From Saprospiraceae bacterium (GTDB lineage Bacteria > Bacteroidota > Bacteroidia > Chitinophagales > Saprospiraceae), in assembly GCA_028285545.1 (NCBI GenBank), contig JANQPA010000063.1, positions 1-64,000 of the forward strand: 64,000 nucleotides of DNA, given 5' to 3'. The notes beneath the pieces were generated by a model. That model did not search any database. It was not told the origin of the DNA and was given only the letters and a program-made list of their open reading frames with translations. Below, piece by piece: positions 26,185 through 35,148 of this stretch (position 1 is its first letter; each line of letters opens with the position of its first letter). The translations under genes and the position numbers were made by a program.

Positions 26185-28287
26185 CTAGCTTTCTAACTGT
26201 CGCTTGATGTAATAATAGGTTTCAATCTGAGAGCGAATTGCCAGGTCAGAGTCGGTTTTGCGATAGGTGTTTGTCAAATCTTTATCCAAAACTCTCGCCT
26301 TGACGTTATCAGTAAGTTGGATGTTGATAAAATCCCGGATTTCTTTTTTTATTCTAGGGTCAAAAATGGGGAAGGCAGTTTCCACTCTGTAATTTAAATT
26401 GCGAACCATCCAATCGGCAGAAGACAGATAAATTAACTCATTGCCTTTATTGTGAAAAATGAAAATTCGGGCATGTTCCAAAAAACGGTCTACAATGCTG
26501 AAAGCTTCAATATTTTCACTTAAGTCTTCTATTCCGGCCACTGGACTGCAAATGCCTCTGATAATCATTTTGATATCGACTCCTCCCTTGCTAGCTTCAT
26601 AGAGCATTTCGGTAATTGGGCGATCCTGAATGCTGTTCATTTTTAAAATGATCTGCGCTGGTCTTCCTGCCTTGGCTTCTTCCAGTTCTTGATCAATAAG
26701 ATATTCTAACTGGGTTCTCAGGTTAAATTGCCCTACTAAAAGATATTCAAACCCCTGTGTAGGAACTTTCACGGTTTCAAGAAATGAAAATACACGTGTC
26801 ACCTCATTAACCAGCCTTTTTTCAGCTGTAAAAAGACCCATATCTGAATAGACCTTTGCCGTTTCTTCGTGAAAATTACCTGTTGATAGGTAGCTGTAAA
26901 AGCAAGCTTTATGATTTTCCATTCTTCTGATCAGAGCAATTTTGGCGTGTACTTTCACACCTGGAAAACTATAATGTACTGATACCCCTGCTTTTTCAAG
27001 CTTTTCTCCCCATCTTAAATTTGCTTCTTCATCAAATCGGGCTTTTACCTCAATAAAGACGGAGACTTGTTTGCCTGCCTTTACCGCATCGATTAAGGCA
27101 TTCATAATCCTGGATTTGCGGGCAACCCGATATTGAGTAATTTTGATATGAGTGACATCAGGATCATTTGCTGCTTCCTCAAAAAAGCGGATAACCGATT
27201 CATAAGAATGGTAGGGGACATGGATAAGATGATCTCTTTCCCGAATGGCTTCAAAAAACGTTTTGGTTGATTCTAATGGATAATAGGACAGAGGAGGTAG
27301 TGGTGGGTTTTTTAAATGGGACATTCCAAAATCAGGAAACCGGAAAAAATCAAAATTATTGTGATAACGACCTTCCCGAAGAATGTCATATTTTTCCAGT
27401 TCAAAAGTTTCCATCAAAAACTCAAGCAACTCTTGGGGCATTTCTCTGTCATATACAAATCGTGAAGCTGGGCCAACCTTTCGTTTAGTAAGACTGGATC
27501 TGATTTTTTCTATCAAATCTCCAGAAAATTCATCATCAATATATAATTCTGCATCACGAGTAAGCTTAATAGAAAAAGTATCTAAAATATCATACCCTGG
27601 AAACATGGTAGATACATTGTGCCGGACAACATCATCAAGAATGATCAGGTCATAGCTGTCTGCTGCAGAGGGCAGCTGAATAAAACGAGGGAGATAATTT
27701 GAGGGTATGGTCACCAGAGCATAACGATCTTCGCCTTTGGGATCATCCTTGGGTTTCATCCAAAGGGTTAAATATAAGGCAGCATTGTTTAGGAAAGGAC
27801 GAATCTTATGCTTTACCAATAATACAGGTTGTACATAAGGAAGCATGTGGTCATTGAAATAGTTTTCTACGAAGATTTTTTGCTCTTCATTTAAATCCAA
27901 CCTTCTTAAGATCCTGATATTATGCTCTTCCAACTCCGGGATGATGACTTTTTCAAAAAGATCACTAAATATTTCCTGCTGACGATTGACAATCTTTTGA
28001 ATTTCTTTGACCGTTTGTTTAGGGGAAATTTCTAATTCTTTTTTCGTTTTTTTACCAACACGAAGCAAATTGCGATGGTTGGCCATTCGTACTCGGAAAA
28101 ACTCGTCCAGGTTGGAAGAGTAAATGGCTAAAAACTTAATGCGTTCGAACAAGGGCACTGTTGGATCCATTGCCTCCTGAAGCACTCGGTAATTGAAAGA
28201 CAACCAGCTAACATCCCGATGAATAAAGGGAAGATTGTTAGAGGTGTACATCAGTTCTTCGTGTGGTTGAATTTTGACTGTAGTCAC
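26185..28287 (-). CDS. ppk1: Polyphosphate kinase 1
   Basis: PPK1 polymerises the gamma-phosphate of ATP into inorganic polyphosphate. The four-domain protein opens with FIHRDVSWLSFNYRVLQEA (about 21-39). It has RVRMANHRN, the phospholipase-D-like first catalytic histidine in GVKVHAKIALIRRM (His near 448), STGNFHE, and the second histidine in EHARIFIFHN near 605. The 700-residue length is standard. The start used is GTG. ATG 28251 would remove 12 residues and still keep the family opening, so the start is uncertain. No ppx gene is adjacent. Confidence 0.95.
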   Translation of the reverse strand: MTTVKIQPHEELMYTSNNLPFIHRDVSWLSFNYRVLQEAMDPTVPLFERIKFLAIYSSNLDEFFRVRMANHRNLLRVGKKTKKELEISPKQTVKEIQKIVNRQQEIFSDLFEKVIIPELEEHNIRILRRLDLNEEQKIFVENYFNDHMLPYVQPVLLVKHKIRPFLNNAALYLTLWMKPKDDPKGEDRYALVTIPSNYLPRFIQLPSAADSYDLIILDDVVRHNVSTMFPGYDILDTFSIKLTRDAELYIDDEFSGDLIEKIRSSLTKRKVGPASRFVYDREMPQELLEFLMETFELEKYDILREGRYHNNFDFFRFPDFGMSHLKNPPLPPLSYYPLESTKTFFEAIRERDHLIHVPYHSYESVIRFFEEAANDPDVTHIKITQYRVARKSRIMNALIDAVKAGKQVSVFIEVKARFDEEANLRWGEKLEKAGVSVHYSFPGVKVHAKIALIRRMENHKACFYSYLSTGNFHEETAKVYSDMGLFTAEKRLVNEVTRVFSFLETVKVPTQGFEYLLVGQFNLRTQLEYLIDQELEEAKAGRPAQIILKMNSIQDRPITEMLYEASKGGVDIKMIIRGICSPVAGIEDLSENIEAFSIVDRFLEHARIFIFHNKGNELIYLSSADWMVRNLNYRVETAFPIFDPRIKKEIRDFINIQLTDNVKARVLDKDLTNTYRKTDSDLAIRSQIETYYYIKRQLES

Positions 28288-28365
28288 AGATTATATTTTT
28301 TTCTGATTGAATTATTCCATTTTTGAATGATTCTCTATCAGTTAAGGCTAGTTAAATTATCTAAT

Positions 28366-28413
28366 CCCCAATACCCCAATACCCCAATACCCCAATACCC
28401 CAATACCCTAATA
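28366..28413 (-). repeat. (CCCCAATA)n octamer tandem repeat, G-rich on the coding strand
   Basis: Five perfect and one altered copy of CCCCAATA lie between the ppk1 start and the end of the DUF72 gene. Both genes are on the minus strand, so a transcript reading through would carry TATTGGGG repeats with at least five regularly spaced G4 runs, which can form G-quadruplexes. Confidence 0.95.
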
Positions 28414-28419
28414 CCCCAT

Positions 28420-29343
28420 TTAAAACAAAACCATTTGTTGGCCCTCCAGATTGGTAGGGTCATCTAATTTGGGACCTCTAACATTTATATCACTAAATTT
28501 TTCTAGTTTTCCAAGAATATATTGTGCTAATTCGGGAGCCTGGATGTTATCTGGTTCGTGTGGGAAAAAGTAAATGGTTACCAGACCATCTTTTTGCCAT
28601 TTTCTAATTCTTTCTACCCAGCTGTCAATTCTGGAAAAATCTGTTGGATGGAGGCCATTACCCACAAACCGGACCATTGCCGTTGGGGTACACAAACGCA
28701 TATGTAATACATCTCTCCGGCCAGCGACATCTGTTATCACAGGTGAAATACGATATTTTTCCAGTAATTCAAACAGATTATCTTGATGATCTTTGGTGTC
28801 AAACCAGCTTTCATGGCGGAACTCAATAGCCAGGGGAATATGTGCCGGGAAGTTTTGCAAAAATTGTTCTATGATTTTTAAGCGTTCAAATGAGAAATAA
28901 GGAGGAAGCTGCATGAAACAACATCCAAGTTTTTCCTCCAATTGCTGTATGTTCTCACAAAATTGAAATAGGGCTTCACTGCCAATACCCAAAGAATTTT
29001 TATGACTTATTATCTGAGGAATTTTAGGACAAAATTTGAAATCATCAGGAGTCTCAGATTTCCATTTTAATATGGTGTCGGAAGTGGGTATCCGATAATG
29101 AGTAGTATTTAATTCAATAGAATTGAACTGGCGTCCATAAGCATGGAGAAAATCTTTGCTTTTGGTTCCTTTGGGATAAACTGTTCCCACCCATTCTTTC
29201 ATCGACCAGCCTGTACATCCCATGTAAAATTGCAGGTTTCCAGAACTTAGATTATAGCTCTGAAGTATTTTGTGGTTTTCCTCTGGATCAGCAGGCAAGT
29301 TGAAGTCTACTTGTTCAATATGTTTTAATTTTCCAAACTTCAT
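28420..29343 (-). CDS. DUF72 (YecE-like) TIM-barrel protein
   Basis: DUF72 proteins are cytoplasmic TIM-barrel proteins of unconfirmed function. The family blocks are clear: FYMGCTGWSMKEWVGTVYP (about 38-56), FNSIELNTTHYRIPT, FKFCPKIPQIISH, CCFMQLPPYFSF, PLAIEFRHESWF, RFVGNGLHPTDFSRIDSW, and the closing TIYFFPHEPDNIQAPELA. I use ATG 29343. The longer reading starts with GTG two codons earlier. The stop is followed at once by a CCCCAATA array. The family shows no clear catalytic motif, so no reaction is proposed. Confidence 0.9.
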   Translation of the reverse strand: MKFGKLKHIEQVDFNLPADPEENHKILQSYNLSSGNLQFYMGCTGWSMKEWVGTVYPKGTKSKDFLHAYGRQFNSIELNTTHYRIPTSDTILKWKSETPDDFKFCPKIPQIISHKNSLGIGSEALFQFCENIQQLEEKLGCCFMQLPPYFSFERLKIIEQFLQNFPAHIPLAIEFRHESWFDTKDHQDNLFELLEKYRISPVITDVAGRRDVLHMRLCTPTAMVRFVGNGLHPTDFSRIDSWVERIRKWQKDGLVTIYFFPHEPDNIQAPELAQYILGKLEKFSDINVRGPKLDDPTNLEGQQMVLF

Positions 29344-29492
29344 AAACACATTAAGGTAATATGGTTCATCTTCATGGCCTAAGGTACTAAATTAAATGAT
29401 AGAATGACTGATATTTTTGACTCTTGATAAGTGATATTTATTCTACTCTTACTTATTTCAATTTAATAATTATCTTTCGGAAAAATAACCTT

Positions 29493-29524
29493 AATTGGGG
29501 GTAGGGAGTAATGGGTATTGGGTG
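29493..29524 (+). repeat. Degenerate GGG-TATT repeat remnant
   Basis: The stretch TTGGGGGTAGGG, then AGTAATGGGTATTGGG, repeats the TATTGGG/TAATGGG unit in decayed form. It lies about 50 bases before the gene at 29570, inside a 226-base gap that otherwise shows only AT-rich DNA. Confidence 0.55.
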
Positions 29525-29569
29525 GAATTAAAAAATAATAAATCTGGGACTTAGGAATTCTAATGCATT

Positions 29570-30163
29570 ATGATATTTAGGATAATAATTATTTTAGTTT
29601 GCATCTTGATTTTTGTAAATGGATGCAACAGTCTGATTTCAGGTCTTGCAGGTACACATAAACTGAGAACTTTTTCTTTTGAAGAAACGATAAAAGAAGG
29701 CATAGGAGACTCGGATTTTATAGAAGTAAATGGAGGCTGGTCTTCTGGGGAATATATTTTTGAACCTCACCGCAATGCTTCCTGGCCTGGCTTTGTGCAA
29801 TGGCCAGTGCTGAGTCGTGCCCAAATGGATTCTCTGGAAAATGGACAAAAAGTTATGATAAGAATGGTGGCCTGGACAAGGAAGTATGACAAAACTTGTC
29901 TTGAGTTGAAAAATTGTATTCAAAAGGGAGAAATATCACTAAAGGGTTTGGTACGACCGTTAAATAAACGTTTCAATAAAATTTCTACCCTGGCTCAGGA
30001 GGCATATATTCCTTCAAAGGATATCATATATGTTGAATACAACCGACAGCCATTGGCCTGGTATTGGAATCTATTACTAATGATTGGAGCAGCTGGCCTT
30101 ACCTTTTCAGTAGAGCGATGGTTGTCCAGAAAGGAAAAAAAATTAATAAATAAGAAAACATGA
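29570..30163 (+). CDS. Unknown membrane-anchored protein coupled to tpiA
   Basis: I do not recognise this 197-residue protein. It opens with a hydrophobic segment ending in a possible lipobox (IFVNGCNSL, Cys 19). A soluble part of about 130 residues follows ([27 protein letters not shown]), and a second hydrophobic segment lies near residues 166-183 ([14 protein letters not shown]) with a basic tail ([11 protein letters not shown]). That suggests either a two-pass membrane protein or a lipoprotein with a C-terminal anchor. Its TGA overlaps the tpiA ATG (ATGA), so the two genes are translationally coupled. There is no functional hint beyond that. Confidence 0.7.
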   Translation: MIFRIIIILVCILIFVNGCNSLISGLAGTHKLRTFSFEETIKEGIGDSDFIEVNGGWSSGEYIFEPHRNASWPGFVQWPVLSRAQMDSLENGQKVMIRMVAWTRKYDKTCLELKNCIQKGEISLKGLVRPLNKRFNKISTLAQEAYIPSKDIIYVEYNRQPLAWYWNLLLMIGAAGLTFSVERWLSRKEKKLINKKT

Positions 30164-30927
30164 CAAAGACCAAACGAAAAAATATTGTTGCAGGCAACTG
30201 GAAAATGAATAAAGATTATAGCCAGGGGCGTAATTTGGTAAAAGATATAGTTGCTAACATACAATCACCTGATGTAACCATTATCCTGTGCACTCCTTTT
30301 ATCCATTTATACAATGCACATGTCAAAACTAATGATATTGCTATGCTCTTTATTGGTGCCCAAAATTGTCATCAAGAAGAAAGTGGAGCATTTACAGGGG
30401 AAGTTTCAGCATCAATGATAAAGTCTACCGGAGCTCAATATGTAATTCTAGGTCATTCTGAAAGACGAGCCTATTTTAATGAATCGGATGAATTAATAGG
30501 TCAAAAAGTAAAAACTGCCATTGCAAATGATCTTCATCCTATTTTTTGCTGTGGTGAATCCTTGGAAGTGAGGGAATCAAAAAAACACAAGGCCTTAGTT
30601 GAAGAACAAGTAAAAAATGCTCTTTTCCACTTAAGTGCGGAAGATTTTAGCAAAATTGTTATTGCTTACGAACCTGTTTGGGCAATAGGAACTGGGAAAA
30701 CTGCTTCTCCTGAGCAAGCACAGGAAATGCACCAACATATTCGAAAATTGATTGAAAAAAAGTATGGAGATAAAATTGCTGACGCCACCAGTATTCTTTA
30801 TGGAGGTAGTGTCAAACCTGCCAATGCCAAGGAAATCTTCGCTAAAGCGGATGTAGATGGCGGCCTAATAGGTGGCGCATCCTTGAAAGCCGATGATTTT
30901 ATCGCAATTATTAACAGTTTCTCCTAA
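30160..30927 (+). CDS. tpiA: Triosephosphate isomerase
   Basis: TpiA interconverts dihydroxyacetone phosphate and glyceraldehyde 3-phosphate in glycolysis. All active-site elements are present: VAGNWKMNK (Asn and Lys near residues 10-12), VILGHSERR (His near 97), [15 protein letters not shown] (Glu near 171, then the flexible loop 6), and [12 protein letters not shown] with GLIGGASLK for phosphate binding. The length of 255 is typical. In Bacteroides tpiA stands beside the DUF1599/BT_3928 genes. Here those are about 21 kb away (51098-53224). Confidence 0.97.
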   Translation: MTKTKRKNIVAGNWKMNKDYSQGRNLVKDIVANIQSPDVTIILCTPFIHLYNAHVKTNDIAMLFIGAQNCHQEESGAFTGEVSASMIKSTGAQYVILGHSERRAYFNESDELIGQKVKTAIANDLHPIFCCGESLEVRESKKHKALVEEQVKNALFHLSAEDFSKIVIAYEPVWAIGTGKTASPEQAQEMHQHIRKLIEKKYGDKIADATSILYGGSVKPANAKEIFAKADVDGGLIGGASLKADDFIAIINSFS

Positions 30928-30987
30928 AAGTATCACTTATTTGTGTAAAAAAATGGCTTGTGTTCCTTAATTAATGAACAAAATTAT

Positions 30988-30995
30988 TAAATTTG
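30988..30995 (+). promoter_or_regulatory. -7 box TAAATTTG before the S24 regulator
   Basis: TAAATTTG matches TAnnTTTG and contains the TTG at 30993 that would otherwise look like a start. Transcription from here would begin near 31002, upstream of ATG 31029. No exact -33 TTTG is seen. Confidence 0.5.
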
Positions 30996-31028
30996 TCTAC
31001 TACCTTATTTGATAAACATAAGCTACCT

Positions 31029-31862
31029 ATGAATAGTATTGTAACACAGCGTTTTATAAAATGCCATGATAAGCTGCGTTCCGAAAATCGAGTTCGCTCA
31101 AGCAGGCAATTTGCCATTTCCTTAGATTATCTCCCTCAAAGTTTAAGCGAAATCCTTAAAGGCCGGAGAGATGTCACCATTGAGTTGTTGAGGAAAGCTG
31201 TGGAAAAATACAAGATTAATCCTGTTTATGTTTATACAGGAGAAGGGCCTATGTTTATGAGTGAGGAGGACCACAAGAGTTTCCGTTTATTAACCATCGT
31301 GACCAATGTGGATGATGAAGAACGGATAGTCCATGTCCCAGTTCCGGCACAAGCTGGATACGCTGGAGAGCTTTCCAATCCTACTTTTATCCAGGATTTA
31401 CCCACCTATACATTACCTGATTATAAATACAAGGTAGGTACTCATCGTTCATTTGACGTGGCAGGAGATAGTATGGAACCTACTTTATTTGAAGGAGATA
31501 AGGTGGTTTGTAGTTTTTTGGAACCCGCTCTTTGGGAAACCTCTTTGAAAGATAATTATGTATATGTCATTGTGACCAGGGCTGATGTTTTAGTAAAAAG
31601 AGTGCATAATGATATTAGAGAAAATAAAAGGTTGAATCTGATTTCTGATAATCAATTTTATGAGCCCTATTTTCTGAATGTAAATGATGTGCGCGAAATA
31701 TGGTATGTTAGGGCAAAGGTTAGTCCATTTTTGCCTTCCCCCCAGAATATTCAAAACTTTTTAATCGATGAAATTCGAGAATTGAAAAAGACCCTTAAAT
31801 TGCAAAACGATCTAATTAAAAACTTAAGCCATAGTATACAGCAGTCTAATGGTCAGCAATAA
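31029..31862 (+). CDS. LexA/CI-like transcription regulator (HTH plus S24 peptidase-like domain)
   Basis: The 277-residue protein has an N-terminal XRE-like helix-turn-helix (SRQFAISLDYLPQSLSEILKGRR, about residues 26-48). From about 100 it has an S24/LexA-type domain: VPAQAGYAGE near the usual cleavage region, the serine in VAGDSMEPTLFEGDKVV (Ser near 148), and the lysine in VLVKRVHND (about 189). The C-terminal 40 residues form a likely coiled coil (IDEIRELKKTLKLQNDLIKNL). The Ser-Lys pair suggests it can self-cleave or at least bind as a dimer. I start at ATG 31029 because the longer TTG start sits in a promoter box. Targets are unknown. Confidence 0.85.
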   Translation: MNSIVTQRFIKCHDKLRSENRVRSSRQFAISLDYLPQSLSEILKGRRDVTIELLRKAVEKYKINPVYVYTGEGPMFMSEEDHKSFRLLTIVTNVDDEERIVHVPVPAQAGYAGELSNPTFIQDLPTYTLPDYKYKVGTHRSFDVAGDSMEPTLFEGDKVVCSFLEPALWETSLKDNYVYVIVTRADVLVKRVHNDIRENKRLNLISDNQFYEPYFLNVNDVREIWYVRAKVSPFLPSPQNIQNFLIDEIRELKKTLKLQNDLIKNLSHSIQQSNGQQ

Positions 31863-32059
31863 GAAACCTTCCTATTGATCTGGATTTAGACGCTTGTTAC
31901 CAGCTTTCGTCTAATGAAATGATTAATTGAAGGAATAAATTTCCATATTTGGGATAATCTTTTTCATCTTGCCTAAAAATGTTTTAGAACTTCTAACATT
32001 TGAATAAAGGGGGGTTATCGATCTGTTTTTTGTTAGCAAAAAATAAATTTATCAATTTT

Positions 32060-32287
32060 ATGAAAAAACGTACCGTCTCGGGTAAAGTAAATTATTATAA
32101 TATGGCAGGTGGTTTTTGGGGAATTACAGACCAGTCTGGAAAGCAATGGCTGCCTATAAATATGCCTGAACAATTGAAAATGGAGAATAGAAAAGTAAAA
32201 GTAAAAATAAAAGAGGTCGAAGGAGATTCCATTTTTATGTGGGGAACAATGGTCAAAATCATTTCTTTTGAAACCCTAAGTCCATAA
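32060..32287 (+). CDS. Small conserved-looking protein of unknown function
   Basis: I start at ATG 32060 (MKKRTVSGKVNYYN). A reading from TTG 32000 adds 20 residues without clear merit. The 75 residues alternate beta-strand-like segments: GGFWGITDQSGKQWLPINMP, VKVKIKEVEGDSIFMWGTMVKIISF. This is compatible with a small OB-like or SH3-like barrel. The pattern GGFWGI, then P-x-NMP, then SIFMWGT looks like a conserved signature, but I cannot name a family. There is no signal peptide. It stands alone between the S24 regulator and a convergent biotin carboxylase. Confidence 0.6.
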   Translation: MKKRTVSGKVNYYNMAGGFWGITDQSGKQWLPINMPEQLKMENRKVKVKIKEVEGDSIFMWGTMVKIISFETLSP

Positions 32288-32307
32288 AAGTAAACCTGAA
32301 TAATATA

Positions 32308-32338
32308 ACAATTGGTGCGCTGCAAGTGCACCAATTGT
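32308..32338. terminator. Bidirectional hairpin between convergent genes
   Basis: Arms 32308-32318 and 32328-32338 (ACAATTGGTGC and its complement) pair perfectly over 11 bp around a 9-base loop, followed by AT-rich DNA. It lies in the 70-base gap between the small ORF and the convergent biotin carboxylase gene. Confidence 0.65.
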
Positions 32339-32357
32339 CATATTATTTAGAGTCCTC

Positions 32358-33827
32358 CTACCTGTTTTTTGACCAAGCTGTTTCTTTAGTATTTAAAGAC
32401 TTTAAAGTAGATCTGTGCTCCATAAAAAGCTTCAAACCTAGTTGAGCAGCAATTGAAGCAGCTTCTTCATTTTGTTTTTCCAAATTTTCTTTAGTGAAAT
32501 AATTTTTTACAAAATGAGTGTCAAAGTTTCCACTGATAAAGGCCTCATGTTGGCATACAAAAGTACCGAAAGGCAGGGTAGTAGCCACTCCCTCAATAGT
32601 ATACTGTTGGATGGCCTCTATCATTTTTTGGATGGCAGCTTGCCTGGTATCGCCATAGGTAACCAATTTAGAAATCATTGGATCATAATAAATAGGGATA
32701 TCCATACCCTCCTCATAGCCATCGTCCAAGCGAATATTTTCTCCTTCAGGCCTTTTATAAGAAGACAAATTACCAACAGAAGGAAGAAAATCATTTAAGG
32801 GATCTTCGGCATAGACTCTTAATTCCAGTGCATGACCCTTAATGCTTAAGTCTTCTTGTTTAAAAGATAATGGCTCATTCCTAGCCACTTTTATTTGTTC
32901 TTCCACCAGGTCAACTCCTGTAATTAATTCTGTAACAGGGTGTTCAACCTGTAGTCGGGTGTTCATTTCAAGAAAATAATAATTGTGATCTGCATCCAGT
33001 AAAAATTCAACTGTCCCTGCTCCAATATAATCACAGGATTTGGCTACATTGACCGCATCATTTCCCATGGCTTCTCTAAGAGCAGGACTTAAGACAGAGG
33101 AGGGCGCCTCTTCTACTACTTTCTGGTGTCTTCTTTGAACACTACATTCTCTTTCAAAAAGGTGAACAACATTACCGTGTTGATCAGCCAAAACCTGAAT
33201 TTCTATATGGCGTGGAGAGCTAACATATTTTTCAATAAATACTGAACCATCACCAAAGGCTGATAACGCTTCGCTAATGGCGCGTTCCATTTGTTCTTCC
33301 AGTTCTTCCTCATTTTTGACTATTCGCATTCCTTTACCCCCCCCACCTGCAGAGGCTTTTATTAGGATTGGAAATCCTATTTGCCTGGCAATTTCCATGG
33401 CTTTTTGGGGATCTTCAACGGCCTTGTCAATTCCGGGAACCATTGGAATATCGTATTTTTTGACGGCCTCTTTAGCTGCCAGTTTGCTTCCCATAATCCT
33501 AATGGCATGGGGAGAAGGGCCGATAAAGATGATTCCGTTATCAGTAACTTTTTGTGCGAACTCTGCATTTTCACTTAAAAATCCGTATCCGGGATGAATA
33601 CCGTCAACATTTAAGGTCTGAGCGACTTCAATTATTTTGTCCATTTTCAGATAGGACTGGCTGGAGGGCGCTGGTCCGATGCAAACTGCTTCGTCGGCAA
33701 AAACTACGTGGGGAGCATGGCGATCAAGTTCGGAATATACTGCAACTGTTTGGATGCCCATTTTTTTGGCAGTACGCATTATTCTAAGTGCAATTTCTCC
33801 TCGGTTTGCAACAAGTATTTTCTTCAT
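32358..33827 (-). CDS. accC: Biotin carboxylase subunit
   Basis: This ATP-grasp enzyme carboxylates the biotin of a carrier protein. The family signatures are ILVANRGEIALRIMRTAKKMGI (residues 4-25), HPGYGFLSENAEFA, the glycine-rich ATP loop ASAGGGGKGMRIV (about 160-172), YVSSPRHIEIQVLAD, FERECSVQRRHQKVVEEAP, FLEMNTRLQVEHPVTELITG, and YYDPMISKLVTYG. With 489 residues it has about 40 beyond typical AccC (LKLFMEHRSTLKSLNTKE). No biotin carrier (accB) or carboxyltransferase gene is adjacent, so it may serve acetyl-, propionyl- or another acyl-CoA carboxylase. Confidence 0.92.
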   Translation of the reverse strand: MKKILVANRGEIALRIMRTAKKMGIQTVAVYSELDRHAPHVVFADEAVCIGPAPSSQSYLKMDKIIEVAQTLNVDGIHPGYGFLSENAEFAQKVTDNGIIFIGPSPHAIRIMGSKLAAKEAVKKYDIPMVPGIDKAVEDPQKAMEIARQIGFPILIKASAGGGGKGMRIVKNEEELEEQMERAISEALSAFGDGSVFIEKYVSSPRHIEIQVLADQHGNVVHLFERECSVQRRHQKVVEEAPSSVLSPALREAMGNDAVNVAKSCDYIGAGTVEFLLDADHNYYFLEMNTRLQVEHPVTELITGVDLVEEQIKVARNEPLSFKQEDLSIKGHALELRVYAEDPLNDFLPSVGNLSSYKRPEGENIRLDDGYEEGMDIPIYYDPMISKLVTYGDTRQAAIQKMIEAIQQYTIEGVATTLPFGTFVCQHEAFISGNFDTHFVKNYFTKENLEKQNEEAASIAAQLGLKLFMEHRSTLKSLNTKETAWSKNR

Positions 33828-34237
33828 CTCGTATTACTTTTCTTAAGGGCGAATATATTTTATTTGGACAAGACAACCAAGGAAAAAGTTCGTAGTAAAA
33901 TTTAAGGTACTGAATCTGATTAGAAGGTTTGCCTTTAGGAATTACGCCAAAGTGAAAGTTTTTATCATCTTTTGGAAAGGGAGAAGCCCTGTTTTATCTA
34001 ATTTTCTTCTTCAAAGAGGATGTTTCGAGAAAATTCATCAAATTTTTACAAGTGAAAATGCCAGGATTGGTGATACAATATTGCACTTTTTGTGACAAAA
34101 TTTGACTCGTATTGTCTTTAAAATGTTAAAAAGGTGTATTGTGAGGTACAATTCCGGGCAAAGAATCGCTTAAATTTTTCATTTTTTAAGATACATTCTA
34201 TTTTTACACTTTTTTGAACCATAAATTAACACAAATC
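33828..34237. other. 410-base intergenic region without a recognised gene
   Basis: This AT-rich stretch separates the divergent accC and TPR genes and must hold both promoters. I find no TTTG/TAnnTTTG pair with correct spacing, no repeat and no RNA-like hairpin of note. No reading frame has protein-like character. Confidence 0.6.
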
Positions 34238-35056
34238 ATGAGAAGTTTGACCGTGCTTTTATTAATGTTAGGATTTGCTACGGTAAGTTTTGCCCAGGAT
34301 GAGGCTTCAGCTGCTAGTCTTTATAATGATGGATTAGCTAAATTAAAGGCCAAGGACTATGCAGGTGCTTTACCTTTAATGTTACAAGCAATAGAAGCTG
34401 CAGATCCTGAATCTGAAACCGATGCTAAGGTAATTGGTTATGCAAAGAGCAATGGCGCAATCGCAGCATACTACGTTGGAAATGCACAGCGTAAGAATAA
34501 AGAATATGATGCAGCTATTGAGAACTACAAAAAAGGTACAGAAATGAACCCCAATTTCTATGCTAATTATATAGGTCTTGCTCAGGCGCTTGATAAAAAA
34601 GGAGAGACTTTAGGCGCTATCACAGCCTATGTTGATGCAGCTAATGTAGCTTCTAAGGCTAAATCTGAAAAAACAAAGGCTAAGGCTGCTGATTATTATT
34701 CAGCTGCGGAGACAAAAATCAAAAATGCTACCATTAAAAAGCAATATGATGATGCCATTGCTTATGGTGAAGCCTACAGCGCTGCCAGAGGAGAAGAATC
34801 TTATTCTCCACGCTTCCATTACTATTTTGGAAAGGCACTGAAAGAAAAAGGCAAAACCAGTGATGCATTGACTCACATTGATAAAGCCATTGAAGGGCTT
34901 GGTGAAGAAGAAGATTCCAGCAGGTACTTTTTACTTAAAGGAGAATGTCATCAGGCACTTGGCCAGAAGAGCTCAGCTATCGAAGCTTACAAAAAAGTTA
35001 AAAGTGGTGACTATAAAAAAGTAGCTGATTATAATATTCAGCAACTGTCAAAATAA
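34238..35056 (+). CDS. Exported tetratricopeptide repeat protein
   Basis: I use ATG 34238 (MRSLTVLLLMLGFATVSFAQ), which gives a clean signal peptide cut after Ala-Gln. The TTG at 34214 only adds eight residues before it. The mature chain is alpha-helical and contains several TPR motifs: SLYNDGLAKLKAKDYAGALP, GNAQRKNKEYDAAIENYKKG, IGLAQALDKKGETLGAITAY, FGKALKEKGKTSDALTHIDK and CHQALGQKSSAIEAYKKV. TPR arrays bind proteins, and here the location is the periplasm. No partner can be named. It appears monocistronic with a strong hairpin and repeat after the stop. Confidence 0.88.
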   Translation: MRSLTVLLLMLGFATVSFAQDEASAASLYNDGLAKLKAKDYAGALPLMLQAIEAADPESETDAKVIGYAKSNGAIAAYYVGNAQRKNKEYDAAIENYKKGTEMNPNFYANYIGLAQALDKKGETLGAITAYVDAANVASKAKSEKTKAKAADYYSAAETKIKNATIKKQYDDAIAYGEAYSAARGEESYSPRFHYYFGKALKEKGKTSDALTHIDKAIEGLGEEEDSSRYFLLKGECHQALGQKSSAIEAYKKVKSGDYKKVADYNIQQLSK

Positions 35057-35070
35057 AATGGTAAAAGGTT

Positions 35071-35148
<78 letters not shown>

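Noticed and set aside
28366-28413. CRISPR array
   Set aside because: The units are 8 bases head-to-tail without spacers, and there are no cas genes. The same applies to the arrays at 1, 4581, 35097 and 56476.
33828-34237. Hidden gene or RNA in the 410-base gap
   Set aside because: No frame with protein-like content and no stable conserved-looking fold was found.
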